DNA from: Schaalia odontolytica
GTDB lineage: Bacteria > Actinomycetota > Actinomycetes > Actinomycetales > Actinomycetaceae
Assembly: GCF_031191545.1 (NCBI RefSeq)
Contig: NZ_CP133472.1
Location: 2,046,001-2,110,000, forward strand
Length of the DNA: 64,000 bases
Direction: 5' to 3'
The position numbers and the translations under genes were made by a program. Shown piece after piece: positions 41,418-49,959 of the stretch (positions are counted from its first letter, which is position 1; each line of letters begins with the position of its first letter). The notes under the pieces were generated by a model. The model was not told the origin of the DNA. It ran no database searches and was given only the letters and a program-made list of their open reading frames with translations.

Positions 41418-41423
41418 TAGAAT
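41418..41423 (+). promoter_or_regulatory. Leaderless -10 of dnaE
   Basis: TAGAAT, 6 bases, then the dnaE ATG at 41430. This is the best -10 match among the leaderless genes in the window. Confidence 0.6.
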
Positions 41424-41429
41424 CGATGC

Positions 41430-44400
41430 ATGGCTGATTCCTTCGTGCACCTTCACAACCACTCCGAGTATTCGATGCTCGATGGAGCAGCGAAGACGAA
41501 AGCGATGGCGGAGGAGGCCGCCCGTCTGGGGCAGCCCGCGATCGGCCTGACGGATCACGGCTATCTCTTCGGAGCCTTCGACTTCTACACGAACTGCAAG
41601 AACGCGGGCGTCAAGCCCATCATCGGCCTCGAGGCCTACGTGACGCCGGGGACCTCGCGCTTTGATCGTCAGAAGGTCCTGTGGGGCGAGCCGTGGCAAC
41701 GCGCCGACGACGTGAGTGCAGGCGGCTCCTACAATCACCTGACCCTCGTTGCCTACAACACAACGGGCATGCACAACCTCTTCCGCCTGGGTTCCTACGC
41801 CTCGACGGATGGCCAGTTCGGCAAGTGGCCGCGTGCCGACAAGGAGCTGCTGAGCCAGTTCCACGAGGGCCTCATCGTGTTCACGGGCTGTCCTTCGGGT
41901 GCCGTGCAGACGCGCCTGCGCTTGGGGCAGTGGGACGAGGCCGTGGCCGAGGCCGCAGAACTTCGCGACATTTTCGGCTCGGAGAACTTCTACGTCGAGG
42001 TCATGGATCACGGCATCGACATTGAGCGACGCACCCACCAGCAGGTTCTTGAGATCGCGAAGCTCATGAACGCGCCACTCGTGGCCACCAACGACGCGCA
42101 CTACGTGAAGCGCGATGATCGCAAGATCCAGGACGCGCTCTTGTGCATCAACTCCGGTTCGCGCATCAACGACCCCGATCGCTTCAAGTTCGACGGCGAC
42201 GGCTACTACATCCGTTCCTCGGACGAGATGCGCTCGCTGTGGAGCGAGCTGCCCAGCGCCTGCGACTCGACCCTCGAGATTGCCGAGCGCTGCGACGTGC
42301 ACTTCACGACCACGAAGGAGGGTGCCAACTACATGCCCGACTTCCCGGTGCCCGAAGGCGAAGACAAGACCTCGTGGTTCATCAAGGAGGTTGAACGAGG
42401 CCTGCGCGACCGCTTCCCGAACGGCATCCCCGACGACGTGCGCAAGCAGGCGCAATACGAGGAAGACGTCATCATCAACATGGGCTTCCCCGGATACTTC
42501 CTCACCGTCGCTGACTACATCAACTGGGCGAAGTCCCAGGGTATCCGCGTGGGACCCGGGCGCGGCTCGGGTGCGGGCTCGATGGTCGCCTACGCCCTGA
42601 AGATCACCGAGCTCAATCCCCTTGAGCACGGTCTGATTTTTGAGCGATTCCTCAATCCTGAACGAATCTCGATGCCTGACTTCGACGTCGACTTCGACGA
42701 ACGCAGGCGCGACGAGGTCATCAGCTACGTTAAGCGCAAGTACGGCGAGGACCGCATCAGCCAGGTCGTCACCTACGGCACGATTAAGACCAAGCAGGCC
42801 CTGAAGGACTCCGCGCGCATCCTTGGAAAGGACTTCAAGGTTGGCGAGCAGCTCACCAAGGCGCTGCCTCCGGCCATCATGGGCAAGGACATCACGGTCC
42901 ACGGCATCTTTGACGAGAAGGACAAGCGTTACGCCGAGGCCTCGGAGTTCCGTAAGTTCTATGAGGAGAACCCTGACACGCATGAGGTCGTCCAGTACGC
43001 GCTTGGCCTGGAGGGCCTGACACGCCAGTGGGGTGTGCACGCCTGCGCGGTCATCATGAGCTCTCACACGCTCACCGACATCATCCCGGTCATGAAGCGT
43101 CCGCAGGACGGCGCGATCATCACCCAGTTCGACTACCCGACGTGTGAGACGCTGGGCCTGCTCAAGATGGACTTCCTGGGCTTGCGTAACCTCACGGTCG
43201 TGTCCGACGCACTCGAGAATATCGCGCTCAACGGCAAGCAGGACCCGGACCTCGATCACCTGACCTTTGACGACAAGAAGACGTATGAGCTGCTGGGACG
43301 AGGCGAAACTCTCGGAGTGTTCCAGCTCGATGGTGGCGGCATGCGCGACCTCCTCAAGCTCATGAAGCCTGACAACTTCGAAGATATCTCGGCCGTCGGT
43401 GCCCTGTACCGCCCCGGCCCGATGGGCGCGAACTCGCACACGAACTACGCGCTGCGTAAGAACGGTCGCCAGGAGATCACGCCCATTCACCCGGAGCTGG
43501 CGGAGCCGCTCGAGGACATTCTGGGAACGACCTTCGGTCTGATCGTGTACCAGGAGCAGGTCATGCAGATCGCGCAGAAGCTGGCGGGCTACTCGCTGGG
43601 TCAGGCGGACATTCTGCGTAAGGCCATGGGTAAGAAGAAGAAGGAGGTCCTGGACCAGCAGTTCAAGGGCTTCCGCCAGGGCATGGTTGATAACGGCTAT
43701 TCGGAGGAGTCGATCAAGGCCCTGTGGGACGTCGTCGTCCCCTTCTCCGCCTACGCCTTCAATAAGGCCCACTCTGCCGCGTATGGCCTCGTCTCCTACT
43801 GGACGGCCTTCCTCAAGGCGAACTTCCCGACGGAGTACATGGCGGCCCTGCTCACCTCGACAAAGGACAACAAGGATCGCCGAGCCCTGTATCTGGCGGA
43901 GTGTCGCCACATGGACATCACGGTCCTGCCCCCGGACGTGAACGCGTCGATGGGTAACTTCGCGCCTGACGGTGAGGCGATCCGTTTCGGCCTGAATGCG
44001 ATCCAGAACGTGGGCGGCCCGGTCGTCGATGCGATCGTGGAGACTCGCGCGCAGAAGGGGCGTTTCTCCTCGTTCCAGGATTTCCTGGACAAGGTACCCC
44101 AGGTGGTGTGCAACAAGCGCACGATCCAGTCGCTCATCCGCGCCGGCGCTTTCGACTCGATGGGGCACACGCGTCGCGCACTCCTCGCGCGCTGCGACGA
44201 GGCCGTGGATGCAATCATCGACGTCAAGCGCAACGAGGCGATCGGACAGTTTGACCTGTTCGGTGCGCTGGGGGAGGACGAGGACACGGGCTCTGGCCTG
44301 ACGATCGACATCCCGGATCTGCCTGAGTTCGACCGCAAAACGAAGCTCGCGGCCGAGCGCGAGATGCTGGGACTGTACGTCTCCGACCACCCGCTGCGAG

Positions 44401-44972
44401 GCGTGGAGGCCTCCTTGGCACGCCACCAGGACTACGAGATTGCCCAGGTAGTGGGCTCGGACGGCGCCATGGCGGACCGCATTGTCAAGATCGCGGGCCT
44501 CGTCTCCGGCGTCACGACGAAGGTAACGAAGCAGGGCAACGCCTGGGCGATCGCGACGATTGAGGACCTGTCGGGCTCCGTGGATGTGCTCTTCTTCCCG
44601 CGCTCCTACGAGTCGATTCAAACCTACCTCGCCCAGGACATCATCGTTCAGATCGAAGGAAAGGTGAACGTGCGCGAGGAGGGCATGACGATCTACGGCC
44701 AGTCGATGACCCTCCTGGACCTGTCGGGCGGGGCAGACCTACCCCTCGACCTGCGCCTGCCTGCGGCGCGCTGTACCCCGGAGCTCCTCACCGACCTGCG
44801 CGCTGTCCTCGAGTCTTATCCCGGCGGTTCCCCGGTGCGTCTGCATCTGACGGAGCCGGGGCGCACGACGGTTGTTGAGCTTGACCCGAGGCTGCGTGTT
44901 GAACAGACGAGCGCTTTCTTCAGTCACATCAAGGCCGTGGTCGGTGCTGGTGGCGTCGTGACCTCGCCCTGA
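41430..44972 (+). CDS. dnaE: DNA polymerase III alpha subunit
   Basis: The replicative polymerase. The 1180-residue protein has the PHP domain (FVHLHNHSEYSMLDG), GPGRGSGAGSMVAYAL, the catalytic Asp motif MPDFDVDFDERRRDEVI (near residue 420), the tandem helix-hairpin-helix region and an OB-fold (VTKQGNAWAIATIEDLSGSV) near residue 1030. Length and domain order match actinobacterial DnaE1 and not the mutagenic DnaE2, which lacks a full PHP site context and is usually with imuAB. The ATG at 41430 directly follows TAGAAT-N6. A hairpin follows the gene. Confidence 0.97.
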   Translation: MADSFVHLHNHSEYSMLDGAAKTKAMAEEAARLGQPAIGLTDHGYLFGAFDFYTNCKNAGVKPIIGLEAYVTPGTSRFDRQKVLWGEPWQRADDVSAGGSYNHLTLVAYNTTGMHNLFRLGSYASTDGQFGKWPRADKELLSQFHEGLIVFTGCPSGAVQTRLRLGQWDEAVAEAAELRDIFGSENFYVEVMDHGIDIERRTHQQVLEIAKLMNAPLVATNDAHYVKRDDRKIQDALLCINSGSRINDPDRFKFDGDGYYIRSSDEMRSLWSELPSACDSTLEIAERCDVHFTTTKEGANYMPDFPVPEGEDKTSWFIKEVERGLRDRFPNGIPDDVRKQAQYEEDVIINMGFPGYFLTVADYINWAKSQGIRVGPGRGSGAGSMVAYALKITELNPLEHGLIFERFLNPERISMPDFDVDFDERRRDEVISYVKRKYGEDRISQVVTYGTIKTKQALKDSARILGKDFKVGEQLTKALPPAIMGKDITVHGIFDEKDKRYAEASEFRKFYEENPDTHEVVQYALGLEGLTRQWGVHACAVIMSSHTLTDIIPVMKRPQDGAIITQFDYPTCETLGLLKMDFLGLRNLTVVSDALENIALNGKQDPDLDHLTFDDKKTYELLGRGETLGVFQLDGGGMRDLLKLMKPDNFEDISAVGALYRPGPMGANSHTNYALRKNGRQEITPIHPELAEPLEDILGTTFGLIVYQEQVMQIAQKLAGYSLGQADILRKAMGKKKKEVLDQQFKGFRQGMVDNGYSEESIKALWDVVVPFSAYAFNKAHSAAYGLVSYWTAFLKANFPTEYMAALLTSTKDNKDRRALYLAECRHMDITVLPPDVNASMGNFAPDGEAIRFGLNAIQNVGGPVVDAIVETRAQKGRFSSFQDFLDKVPQVVCNKRTIQSLIRAGAFDSMGHTRRALLARCDEAVDAIIDVKRNEAIGQFDLFGALGEDEDTGSGLTIDIPDLPEFDRKTKLAAEREMLGLYVSDHPLRGVEASLARHQDYEIAQVVGSDGAMADRIVKIAGLVSGVTTKVTKQGNAWAIATIEDLSGSVDVLFFPRSYESIQTYLAQDIIVQIEGKVNVREEGMTIYGQSMTLLDLSGGADLPLDLRLPAARCTPELLTDLRAVLESYPGGSPVRLHLTEPGRTTVVELDPRLRVEQTSAFFSHIKAVVGAGGVVTSP

Positions 44973-44979
44973 GATGATG

Positions 44980-45007
44980 CGAGCCGGGCCCGTATGGACC
45001 CGGCTCG
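44980..45007. terminator. Terminator between dnaE and the S4 gene
   Basis: A perfect 9-bp stem (44980-44988 with 44999-45007) and 10-base loop lie between the convergent genes. Confidence 0.6.
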
Positions 45008-45026
45008 TGTCGTTGGAGGAAGTCGC

Positions 45027-45257
45027 TCAGGAAGGAGAGCCAACGATCGCGGCGGCCTTGCCCCAGGGGGCATCGACCTCCACGAGGTCGCCGGCGCTCA
45101 GGTGGTGGCCACGGCGCGTCTCCACCTCACCGTTGACGGTTACGTCGCCGGCCTGGATCAGTTCGCGGGCCTGTGCGCCGTCTTCCGCGAGGGAGGAGAG
45201 CTTCACGAATTGTCCGAGCTTGATCTCCCCGCGCACGGGGATCGTCGGGGTGCTCAT
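45027..45257 (-). CDS. Small S4-domain RNA-binding protein (YbcJ-like)
   Basis: A 76-residue protein that consists essentially of one S4 RNA-binding domain (IKLGQFVKLSSLAEDGAQAREL and VTVNGEVETRRGHHLSAGDLVEV). Stand-alone S4 proteins such as YbcJ or YaaA are thought to bind ribosomal RNA; no enzyme domain is attached. The ATG at 45257 follows AAAGGACC by 6 bases. An upstream 10-codon ORF overlaps its start. It is divergent from the 45349 gene. Confidence 0.85.
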   Translation of the reverse strand: MSTPTIPVRGEIKLGQFVKLSSLAEDGAQARELIQAGDVTVNGEVETRRGHHLSAGDLVEVDAPWGKAAAIVGSPS

Positions 45258-45286
45258 GGTGGGGTCCTTTCGCTGTCAGAGCGCAT
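45254..45286 (-). other. Short upstream ORF overlapping the S4 gene start
   Basis: An ATG at 45286 opens a ten-codon frame (MRSDSERTPP) whose TGA overlaps the S4 gene ATG as ATGA. No promoter element is correctly placed for it. Confidence 0.25.
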
Positions 45287-45348
45287 GACGCGCGCGGTCG
45301 TCGATGAACAGTATCCTTGGATAGAGACACACAGTATAAGGAGGAGCG

Positions 45349-45996
45349 GTGAGCGCTCACAACGACGATATCGATGCGGAGTTCCAGTCGCTGGTTGCAT
45401 CGCTGGGATCGACGCCCACAGCGGGCGATTCCCTGCCGCCCCTTGACCCGGACGATACGCCTGTCGACGACTCCCTGCATCTGGACGGTGGCCGCCTGTC
45501 GGTCGCTCTTGTGCTCGCACCGATTTCCTACCCGGAGGCGCTGCACTCGCTGCTCGCGCTGACGGGCGTGCGCGAGTCGATCGTGCGTCTCAAGCCGTGG
45601 ACTGCCGTGTGGCTGCGTGTCGAGACGACACCGACCGATGAAGAAGAACTCGATGCTCTGTTGACCGGTCAGCGTCCGATGCCTGACGCGGTGGATCGTG
45701 TCGCCCGGGCCGTATCGAACCTGTCGAAGTACGGGGCCGTTGCGCTCATGAGCTGGCTCGTGGAGGGCGACGGCGTGGAGCCGGGCGTCTCGGGTCGTAT
45801 TTCTGCTCAGCGTTACGTCAGCGGTGAACCGGAGGAGACGATTCCCGCCGGCCTGCTGCTGGGTGCCATGCCCGCCGCGACGGAGGACCTCCTGCTGGGG
45901 CGCACGACGCCCGCCGACTACAAGGATTCCGTGGCTGCTGATGGAAGCTCCCAGGGTGGTGGGCCCTTCGGCTGGCTGCGACGCAAGCAATCATGA
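45349..45996 (+). CDS. Conserved actinomycete protein of unknown function
   Basis: A 215-residue protein I do not recognise. It has no signal peptide or membrane segment. An acidic N-terminus (about 45 residues) precedes a compact region (GRLSVALVLAPISYPEALHSLLALTGVRE to WLVEGDGVEP) and a Gly-rich tail ending FGWLRRKQS. The GTG at 45349 has AGGAGGAG 3 bases upstream, and TATAAG occurs just before that. It overlaps priA/hisA by ATGA and so is co-translated with it, but nothing in the sequence links it to histidine or tryptophan synthesis. Confidence 0.7.
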   Translation: MSAHNDDIDAEFQSLVASLGSTPTAGDSLPPLDPDDTPVDDSLHLDGGRLSVALVLAPISYPEALHSLLALTGVRESIVRLKPWTAVWLRVETTPTDEEELDALLTGQRPMPDAVDRVARAVSNLSKYGAVALMSWLVEGDGVEPGVSGRISAQRYVSGEPEETIPAGLLLGAMPAATEDLLLGRTTPADYKDSVAADGSSQGGGPFGWLRRKQS

Positions 45997-46718
45997 CGAT
46001 CCTCGAACTACTGCCCGCGATTGACGTGACGGGCGGGCTGGCCGTGCGCCTGTCCTCGGGATCGATCGACGAGGGTTCCTGGGGCAGTCCCCTCGACGTC
46101 GCTCGCTCCTTCGTCGAGGCCGGGGCGCGGTGGGTGCACCTCGTGGACCTGGACCTGGCGTTTGGTCGCGGTGATAACTCCGAGCTGCTTGCCCGGGTGA
46201 TCCGTGAGGTTCCCGTGCGCGTCGAGCTGTCGGGAGGCATCGCGAGCCGATCGGCCATCGAGGCCGGGCTGGATATGGGTCCCGAACGCGTCAATATCGC
46301 CACTCAGGCCCTCAACGACATTGATGGCGTGTGCGAGGCCGTCGGCGCTTTCGGTGAACGCGTTGCCGTGTGCCTGGACGTGCGCGGCGATCGTCTGTTC
46401 GCGCGCGGCGGCAGCGGCGAGGGCGGTAACGTCTGGGATGCTCTGCGTATCCTGAACGAGGCGGGGGTGGTCCGGCTGGTTGTCACCGACGTGACCCGCG
46501 ACGGCCAGATGAACGGCTCGAACCGCGACCTGTTGGCTCGCGTCGCGCAGGAAACTCCCGCCCGCGTCATCGCCTCGGGCGGGGTCAACTCCCTGGCTGA
46601 CATCGAGGCGCTACGCGCCCTGGGTATCGAAGGGGCGATCGTCGGGAAAGCACTGTACCAGGGTGCTTTCACCATGGCTGACGCATTGGCCGTTGCAGGA
46701 ATTGAGGAGAGTGCATGA
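45993..46718 (+). CDS. priA: PriA/HisA-type phosphoribosyl isomerase, loop-5 Trp replaced
   Basis: A 241-residue (beta-alpha)8 isomerase. Actinobacterial PriA acts both in histidine (HisA, ProFAR isomerase) and tryptophan (TrpF) synthesis. Catalytic Asp11 (LLPAIDV) and the second acid region TDVTRDG (Thr165, Asp170) are present, plus Asp129. Loop 5 reads RLFARGGSGEGGNVW; mycobacterial PriA has RGRGWETDGGDLW there, so the Arg (138) is kept but the stacking Trp is Gly140. The gene stands outside any his or trp operon. In this family of organisms PriA is known to have specialised after loss of his or trp genes, so activity may be narrowed. Confidence 0.88.
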   Translation: MTILELLPAIDVTGGLAVRLSSGSIDEGSWGSPLDVARSFVEAGARWVHLVDLDLAFGRGDNSELLARVIREVPVRVELSGGIASRSAIEAGLDMGPERVNIATQALNDIDGVCEAVGAFGERVAVCLDVRGDRLFARGGSGEGGNVWDALRILNEAGVVRLVVTDVTRDGQMNGSNRDLLARVAQETPARVIASGGVNSLADIEALRALGIEGAIVGKALYQGAFTMADALAVAGIEESA

Positions 46719-47482
46719 CGTCTACGCCTCCTAACCTCACCGAGGAACAGAGGAATCGACTGGCGCAGCGCCTGTCGATGATGAGTCACGACCGCGCGGA
46801 CGTCGGTCAGGGGCTACCTCGTACCGCGCGTGCGCTGGCGCTGGGGCGAGGGAGTGACGCGGGGGCTGCCAGGCTGGAGGCCCTCGTTGATGCGCTCGTC
46901 TTCGAGCGCGTCATCGTCCCCATTGACGTCGAGCCCGACCCGCGCGTGACGGGCGTGCATGCCGGGGAGAACGGACACAACCCGATCGACTTCGTGCGGG
47001 CTCAGACTCCCGCGGGGGAGGCGCTCGCCATCTACTCGTCGGCGCAGGCGCTGTCCGCTCACCGCCCCGGCGACCGTCCGATGGCCCTGGACTTTCGTAC
47101 GATTGGGCTGACCGCCCTCGTCGAGACCGGCGGGCGCATCGTCGTCAACCCGGGCACCGACGCGGTGCTCTTGCCGCGTCCGGCCGTCGCGGCTCTCGCC
47201 CAGGGGGACGAATGGCTACCGGCTTGGCGAGATGAGGAGCTGCGCGAGCTTCTCCTTGTCGAGGCCGCCACGGTATGCCCGGCGATCAGTGATCTTGAGA
47301 TTACCTACGCGGGCGACGGCCTGACCCGCGTCCTCGTCTCGGTGGACCGAGCCTCCTTCGCCCAGGCGGATGATGCCTCGGCCATGAAAGAGACGCTGTC
47401 CCAGGCTTTGTCCCGCATGGGCTCGAGCCCCCGTCTCGTAGCCGGTGCCGACCGGGTCGAAATCGCTCCCGTTTTGCGCTGA
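46715..47482 (+). CDS. SseB-family protein
   Basis: A 255-residue protein with an N-terminal tail and an SseB-type domain (LEALVDALVFERVIVPIDVE, then ALAIYSSAQALSAHRPGDRP). The SseB N-terminal domain is common in actinobacteria without a known function; the name derives from an E. coli serine-sensitivity gene. It overlaps priA by ATGA, making a three-gene unit (45349-47482). The second half (VCPAISDLEITYAGDGLTRVLVSV) resembles the SseB C-terminal domain. No membrane segment. Confidence 0.75.
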   Translation: MTSTPPNLTEEQRNRLAQRLSMMSHDRADVGQGLPRTARALALGRGSDAGAARLEALVDALVFERVIVPIDVEPDPRVTGVHAGENGHNPIDFVRAQTPAGEALAIYSSAQALSAHRPGDRPMALDFRTIGLTALVETGGRIVVNPGTDAVLLPRPAVAALAQGDEWLPAWRDEELRELLLVEAATVCPAISDLEITYAGDGLTRVLVSVDRASFAQADDASAMKETLSQALSRMGSSPRLVAGADRVEIAPVLR

Positions 47483-47557
47483 GTCTGAGTCGGGTTCGCT
47501 CGGCAAAGCGTGAGGCGCGCAATGATTACTGATCTGGCGGTCTTGCGCCGTTTCTGC

Positions 47558-47563
47558 TACAGT
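47558..47563 (+). promoter_or_regulatory. -10 of the infC leader
   Basis: TACAGT, with TGGCGG 17 bases upstream as a poor -35. Transcription would start near 47570, giving a leader of about 210 bases. Confidence 0.4.
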
Positions 47564-47564
47564 A

Positions 47565-47782
47565 GAGGCGACCGTCTGGGCGAAAGCCCGGAACGCAAGC
47601 GGAGAAATCCCACCTGGATACCCGCCTCTCACTCGAGAGGATGCCGCCCGCAGGGGCGTTGCGCAGGGGATCGGGTTCGGCAGTCAACACCCGCGTGTGT
47701 TGGCCCTATGGAAGCCTCCGTGCGCGTCGCGTAACGGAGGCTTTTTGTTACGCGCATAAGGATTCTGTGGAAGGAGCCGCTC
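47565..47782 (+). promoter_or_regulatory. Structured infC-rpmI-rplT leader (candidate attenuator)
   Basis: The 300-base gap before infC has no gene. Bases 47576-47593 can form a 7-bp stem closed by a GAAA tetraloop, GAGGCG near 47565 can pair with CGCCTC near 47622, and CCTCTC-ACTC-GAGAGG forms another hairpin. An intrinsic terminator follows at 47712-47746. CGGAG at 47600-47604 is complementary to the terminator's 5' arm, offering an antiterminator. Firmicutes regulate this operon by L20 or IF3-linked leaders; equivalence here is inference. Confidence 0.55.
47712..47746 (+). terminator. Intrinsic terminator in the infC leader
   Basis: A 10-bp stem (47712-47721 with 47734-47743) with a 12-base loop runs directly into five T residues (47742-47746), 37 bases before the infC start. 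It is the only U-tract terminator in the window. Confidence 0.8.
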
Positions 47783-48421
47783 ATCAGCGAGACTCGCATC
47801 AATGAGCGTATTCGAGTCCCCGAGGTTCGCCTCGTGGGACCCGGAGGTGAACAGGTCGGCGTCGTCCGAGTTGAGGACGCGCTGCGTCTGGCCGAAGAGG
47901 CCGGGCTTGACCTGGTTGAGGTTGCGCCGAACGCTAAGCCGCCCGTCGCAAAGCTCATGGATTACGGCAAGTACAAGTACGAAGCCGCCCAGAAGGCACG
48001 CGACGCTCGCCGCAACCAGGCGAACACGCAGCTGAAGGAAATCCGCTTCCGACTGAAGATCGACGATCATGACTTCGGCGTTAAGAAGGGCCACGTGGAG
48101 CGCTTCCTGTCCGCCGGCGACAAGGTCAAGGTCATGATCATGTTCCGCGGTCGAGAGCAGTCTCGCCCCGAGGCCGGCGTTCGCCTCCTGCAGCGCCTCG
48201 CCGAGGAGATCGGTGAGCTTGCAACCGTCGAATCGATGCCCCGTCAGGACGGACGCAACATGACGATGGTGCTGGCCCCCACCAAGCGAAAGGCTGATGC
48301 CCTGACTGAGCAGCGTAAGCGCCGCGAGGCCGAGCGCGCCGAGCGCCGGGGCAAGCGCGCGGAGCGCGCCAGCAAGGACCAGGCCCGAGTGGCAGCCGAC
48401 AAGGCTGACGAACAGGACTGA
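47783..48421 (+). CDS. infC: Translation initiation factor IF-3, AUC start
   Basis: IF3 binds the 30S subunit and proofreads the start codon. The 212-residue product has the N-domain [20 protein letters not shown], the basic linker [17 protein letters not shown], the C-domain [18 protein letters not shown] and an added Lys/Arg/Glu tail. Homology begins upstream of any ATG or GTG: an ATC at 47783 sits 6 bases after GAAGGAG and gives the expected N-terminus. A start at GTG 47834 would remove conserved residues. Rare AUU/AUC starts are how IF3 represses its own translation in other bacteria. Confidence 0.92.
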   Translation: MSETRINERIRVPEVRLVGPGGEQVGVVRVEDALRLAEEAGLDLVEVAPNAKPPVAKLMDYGKYKYEAAQKARDARRNQANTQLKEIRFRLKIDDHDFGVKKGHVERFLSAGDKVKVMIMFRGREQSRPEAGVRLLQRLAEEIGELATVESMPRQDGRNMTMVLAPTKRKADALTEQRKRREAERAERRGKRAERASKDQARVAADKADEQD

Positions 48422-48458
48422 CGGCGATACCAATTCGCCTCACAACGAAGGAATAGAA

Positions 48459-48653
48459 ATGCCGAAGAACAAGACTCATTCCGGTGCTAAGAAGCGCTTC
48501 CGTACGACCGGCTCGGGCAAGATCATGCGCGAGCAGGCCGGCGCCCGCCACCTGCTGGAGCACAAGTCCAGCCGTAAGACCCGCCGTCTGGCGACCGACC
48601 AGGTCCTGGAGACCGCTGACGTCAAGCGCGTCAAGCGCATGCTGGGCATCTGA
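48459..48653 (+). CDS. rpmI: 50S ribosomal protein L35
   Basis: A 64-residue basic protein ([20 protein letters not shown], then [14 protein letters not shown]) of normal L35 length. It lies 37 bases after infC in the universal infC-rpmI-rplT order, with GAAGGAA upstream of the ATG. Confidence 0.98.
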   Translation: MPKNKTHSGAKKRFRTTGSGKIMREQAGARHLLEHKSSRKTRRLATDQVLETADVKRVKRMLGI

Positions 48654-48680
48654 GCTCGAGTAAGAGGAGAACAGTAGAAA

Positions 48681-49061
48681 ATGGCACGTGTCAAGCGTTC
48701 TGTCAACGCCAAGAAGAAGCGTCGTACCGTACTCGAGCAGGCCTCCGGCTACCGTGGCCAGCGCTCGCGCATGTACCGCAAGGCCAAGGAGCAGGTCACT
48801 CACTCCTTCGTCTACTCCTACCGCGATCGCAAGGCCAAGAAGGGCGACTTCCGTCGCCTGTGGATCCAGCGCATCAACGCTGCGTCCCGCGCCCAGGGCC
48901 TGACCTACAACCGCCTCATCCAGGGCCTGAACCTGGCCGGCGTTGAGGTCGACCGTCGCATGCTGGCCGAGCTGGCCGTGAACGACATCAACGCGTTCAA
49001 CGCCCTGGTGAAGGTCGCCAAGGACGCCCTGCCCGCCGACATCAACGCCCCCAAGGCCTGA
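48681..49061 (+). CDS. rplT: 50S ribosomal protein L20
   Basis: A 126-residue L20 ([50 protein letters not shown]). L20 is an early assembly protein and in several bacteria represses this operon through the leader. AAGAGGAG precedes the ATG. The next gene begins almost at once after the stop. Confidence 0.98.
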   Translation: MARVKRSVNAKKKRRTVLEQASGYRGQRSRMYRKAKEQVTHSFVYSYRDRKAKKGDFRRLWIQRINAASRAQGLTYNRLIQGLNLAGVEVDRRMLAELAVNDINAFNALVKVAKDALPADINAPKA

Positions 49062-49064
49062 TTG

Positions 49065-49913
49065 GTGAGCTCTTTCGCCGAGCGCCTGACCGTTCTCGAT
49101 AATCCCCGCGCCGATCGCGTGCGCAGGGTGTCGGGTCTGGTTGGGCGCTCGGCGCGTTCACGCTCGGGCCTGATGCTGGTCGAGGGTCCGCAGGCCGTGC
49201 GCGAACTTGCTGCGCACCGACCGGATGCGGTGCGCGACGTGTACGTGCGCGAGGACGCGTGGCAAACGCACGCGGACGTCGTGGACGCTGCCCGGCGCGC
49301 GACGCGCTGGGTGCATCCCGTGACCGCTGAGGTCTCGACGGCCATGTCCGGCGACTCCCAGGGTATCTGCGCGGTGGCTTCGGTGGACGCGATCTCCCGT
49401 GAACTGCCCGAGCCGAGCGTCGGCGAGACGATCGTCGTCATCGCACAGGGGCGCGACCCCGGCAACGTCGGGACCATCATCCGCACGGCCGACGCGTTCG
49501 GAGCGGTCGGCGTCGTGGTCGTCGCGGGCACCGTGGACGCGTCGAGCCCGAAGGTCGTGCGGTCAAGTGCGGGTTCCGTATTCCATATTCCTGTGTGCGT
49601 GGTCGCCTCTTTCACTGACGCGCGCACGCTCGTTCACGTCCGCAGTGCGGCCCTGCTGGGGACGAGCGGCGGTGCCGGCTCGCTCAGCTTGTCCGACCTC
49701 CTCGTGCAGGGTCTATCGGCTCGTTCGCGCCTGTCCCAGTCCCACGCGTGGGTGTTCGGCAACGAGGCGCGAGGTCTGTCGGGCGAGGAGATGCGCCTGT
49801 GTGACGCCCTCGTGTCGATCCCGATGGCGGGGGAGGCTGAGTCCTTGAACGTGGCCAGCGCCGCCGCGACCTGCCTGTTTGCCTCTCAGACCGTGCGGGG
49901 TGTCGGGAACTGA
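49065..49913 (+). CDS. SpoU/TrmH-family RNA 2'-O-methyltransferase
   Basis: A 282-residue SPOUT enzyme with an N-terminal substrate-binding domain (FAERLTVLDNPRADRVRRVSGL, LMLVEGPQAVREL) and a knotted catalytic domain carrying QGRDPGNVGTIIRTADAFG, VFGNEARGLS and IPMAGEAESLNVASAAA, the three SpoU motifs. It is rRNA- or tRNA-directed; rplT-spoU-pheS is a common actinobacterial order. GTG at 49065 is preferred to TTG at 49062 as it has AAGG at suitable distance. pheST does not follow here; thiL does. Confidence 0.92.
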   Translation: MSSFAERLTVLDNPRADRVRRVSGLVGRSARSRSGLMLVEGPQAVRELAAHRPDAVRDVYVREDAWQTHADVVDAARRATRWVHPVTAEVSTAMSGDSQGICAVASVDAISRELPEPSVGETIVVIAQGRDPGNVGTIIRTADAFGAVGVVVVAGTVDASSPKVVRSSAGSVFHIPVCVVASFTDARTLVHVRSAALLGTSGGAGSLSLSDLLVQGLSARSRLSQSHAWVFGNEARGLSGEEMRLCDALVSIPMAGEAESLNVASAAATCLFASQTVRGVGN

Positions 49914-49946
49914 CGTGGCCTCGCGGCGCATCGGCGCGTACGCGAC

Positions 49947-49952
49947 TAGTCT
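49947..49952 (+). promoter_or_regulatory. Leaderless -10 of thiL
   Basis: TAGTCT, 7 bases, then the thiL ATG at 49960, with no Shine-Dalgarno sequence. Confidence 0.5.
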
Positions 49953-49959
49953 GGTTCTC

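Noticed and set aside
41426-41437. Mini-ORF ATG CAT GGC TGA overlapping the dnaE start.
   Set aside because: It is only 2 bases after the -10, so it would lie upstream of the transcript start.
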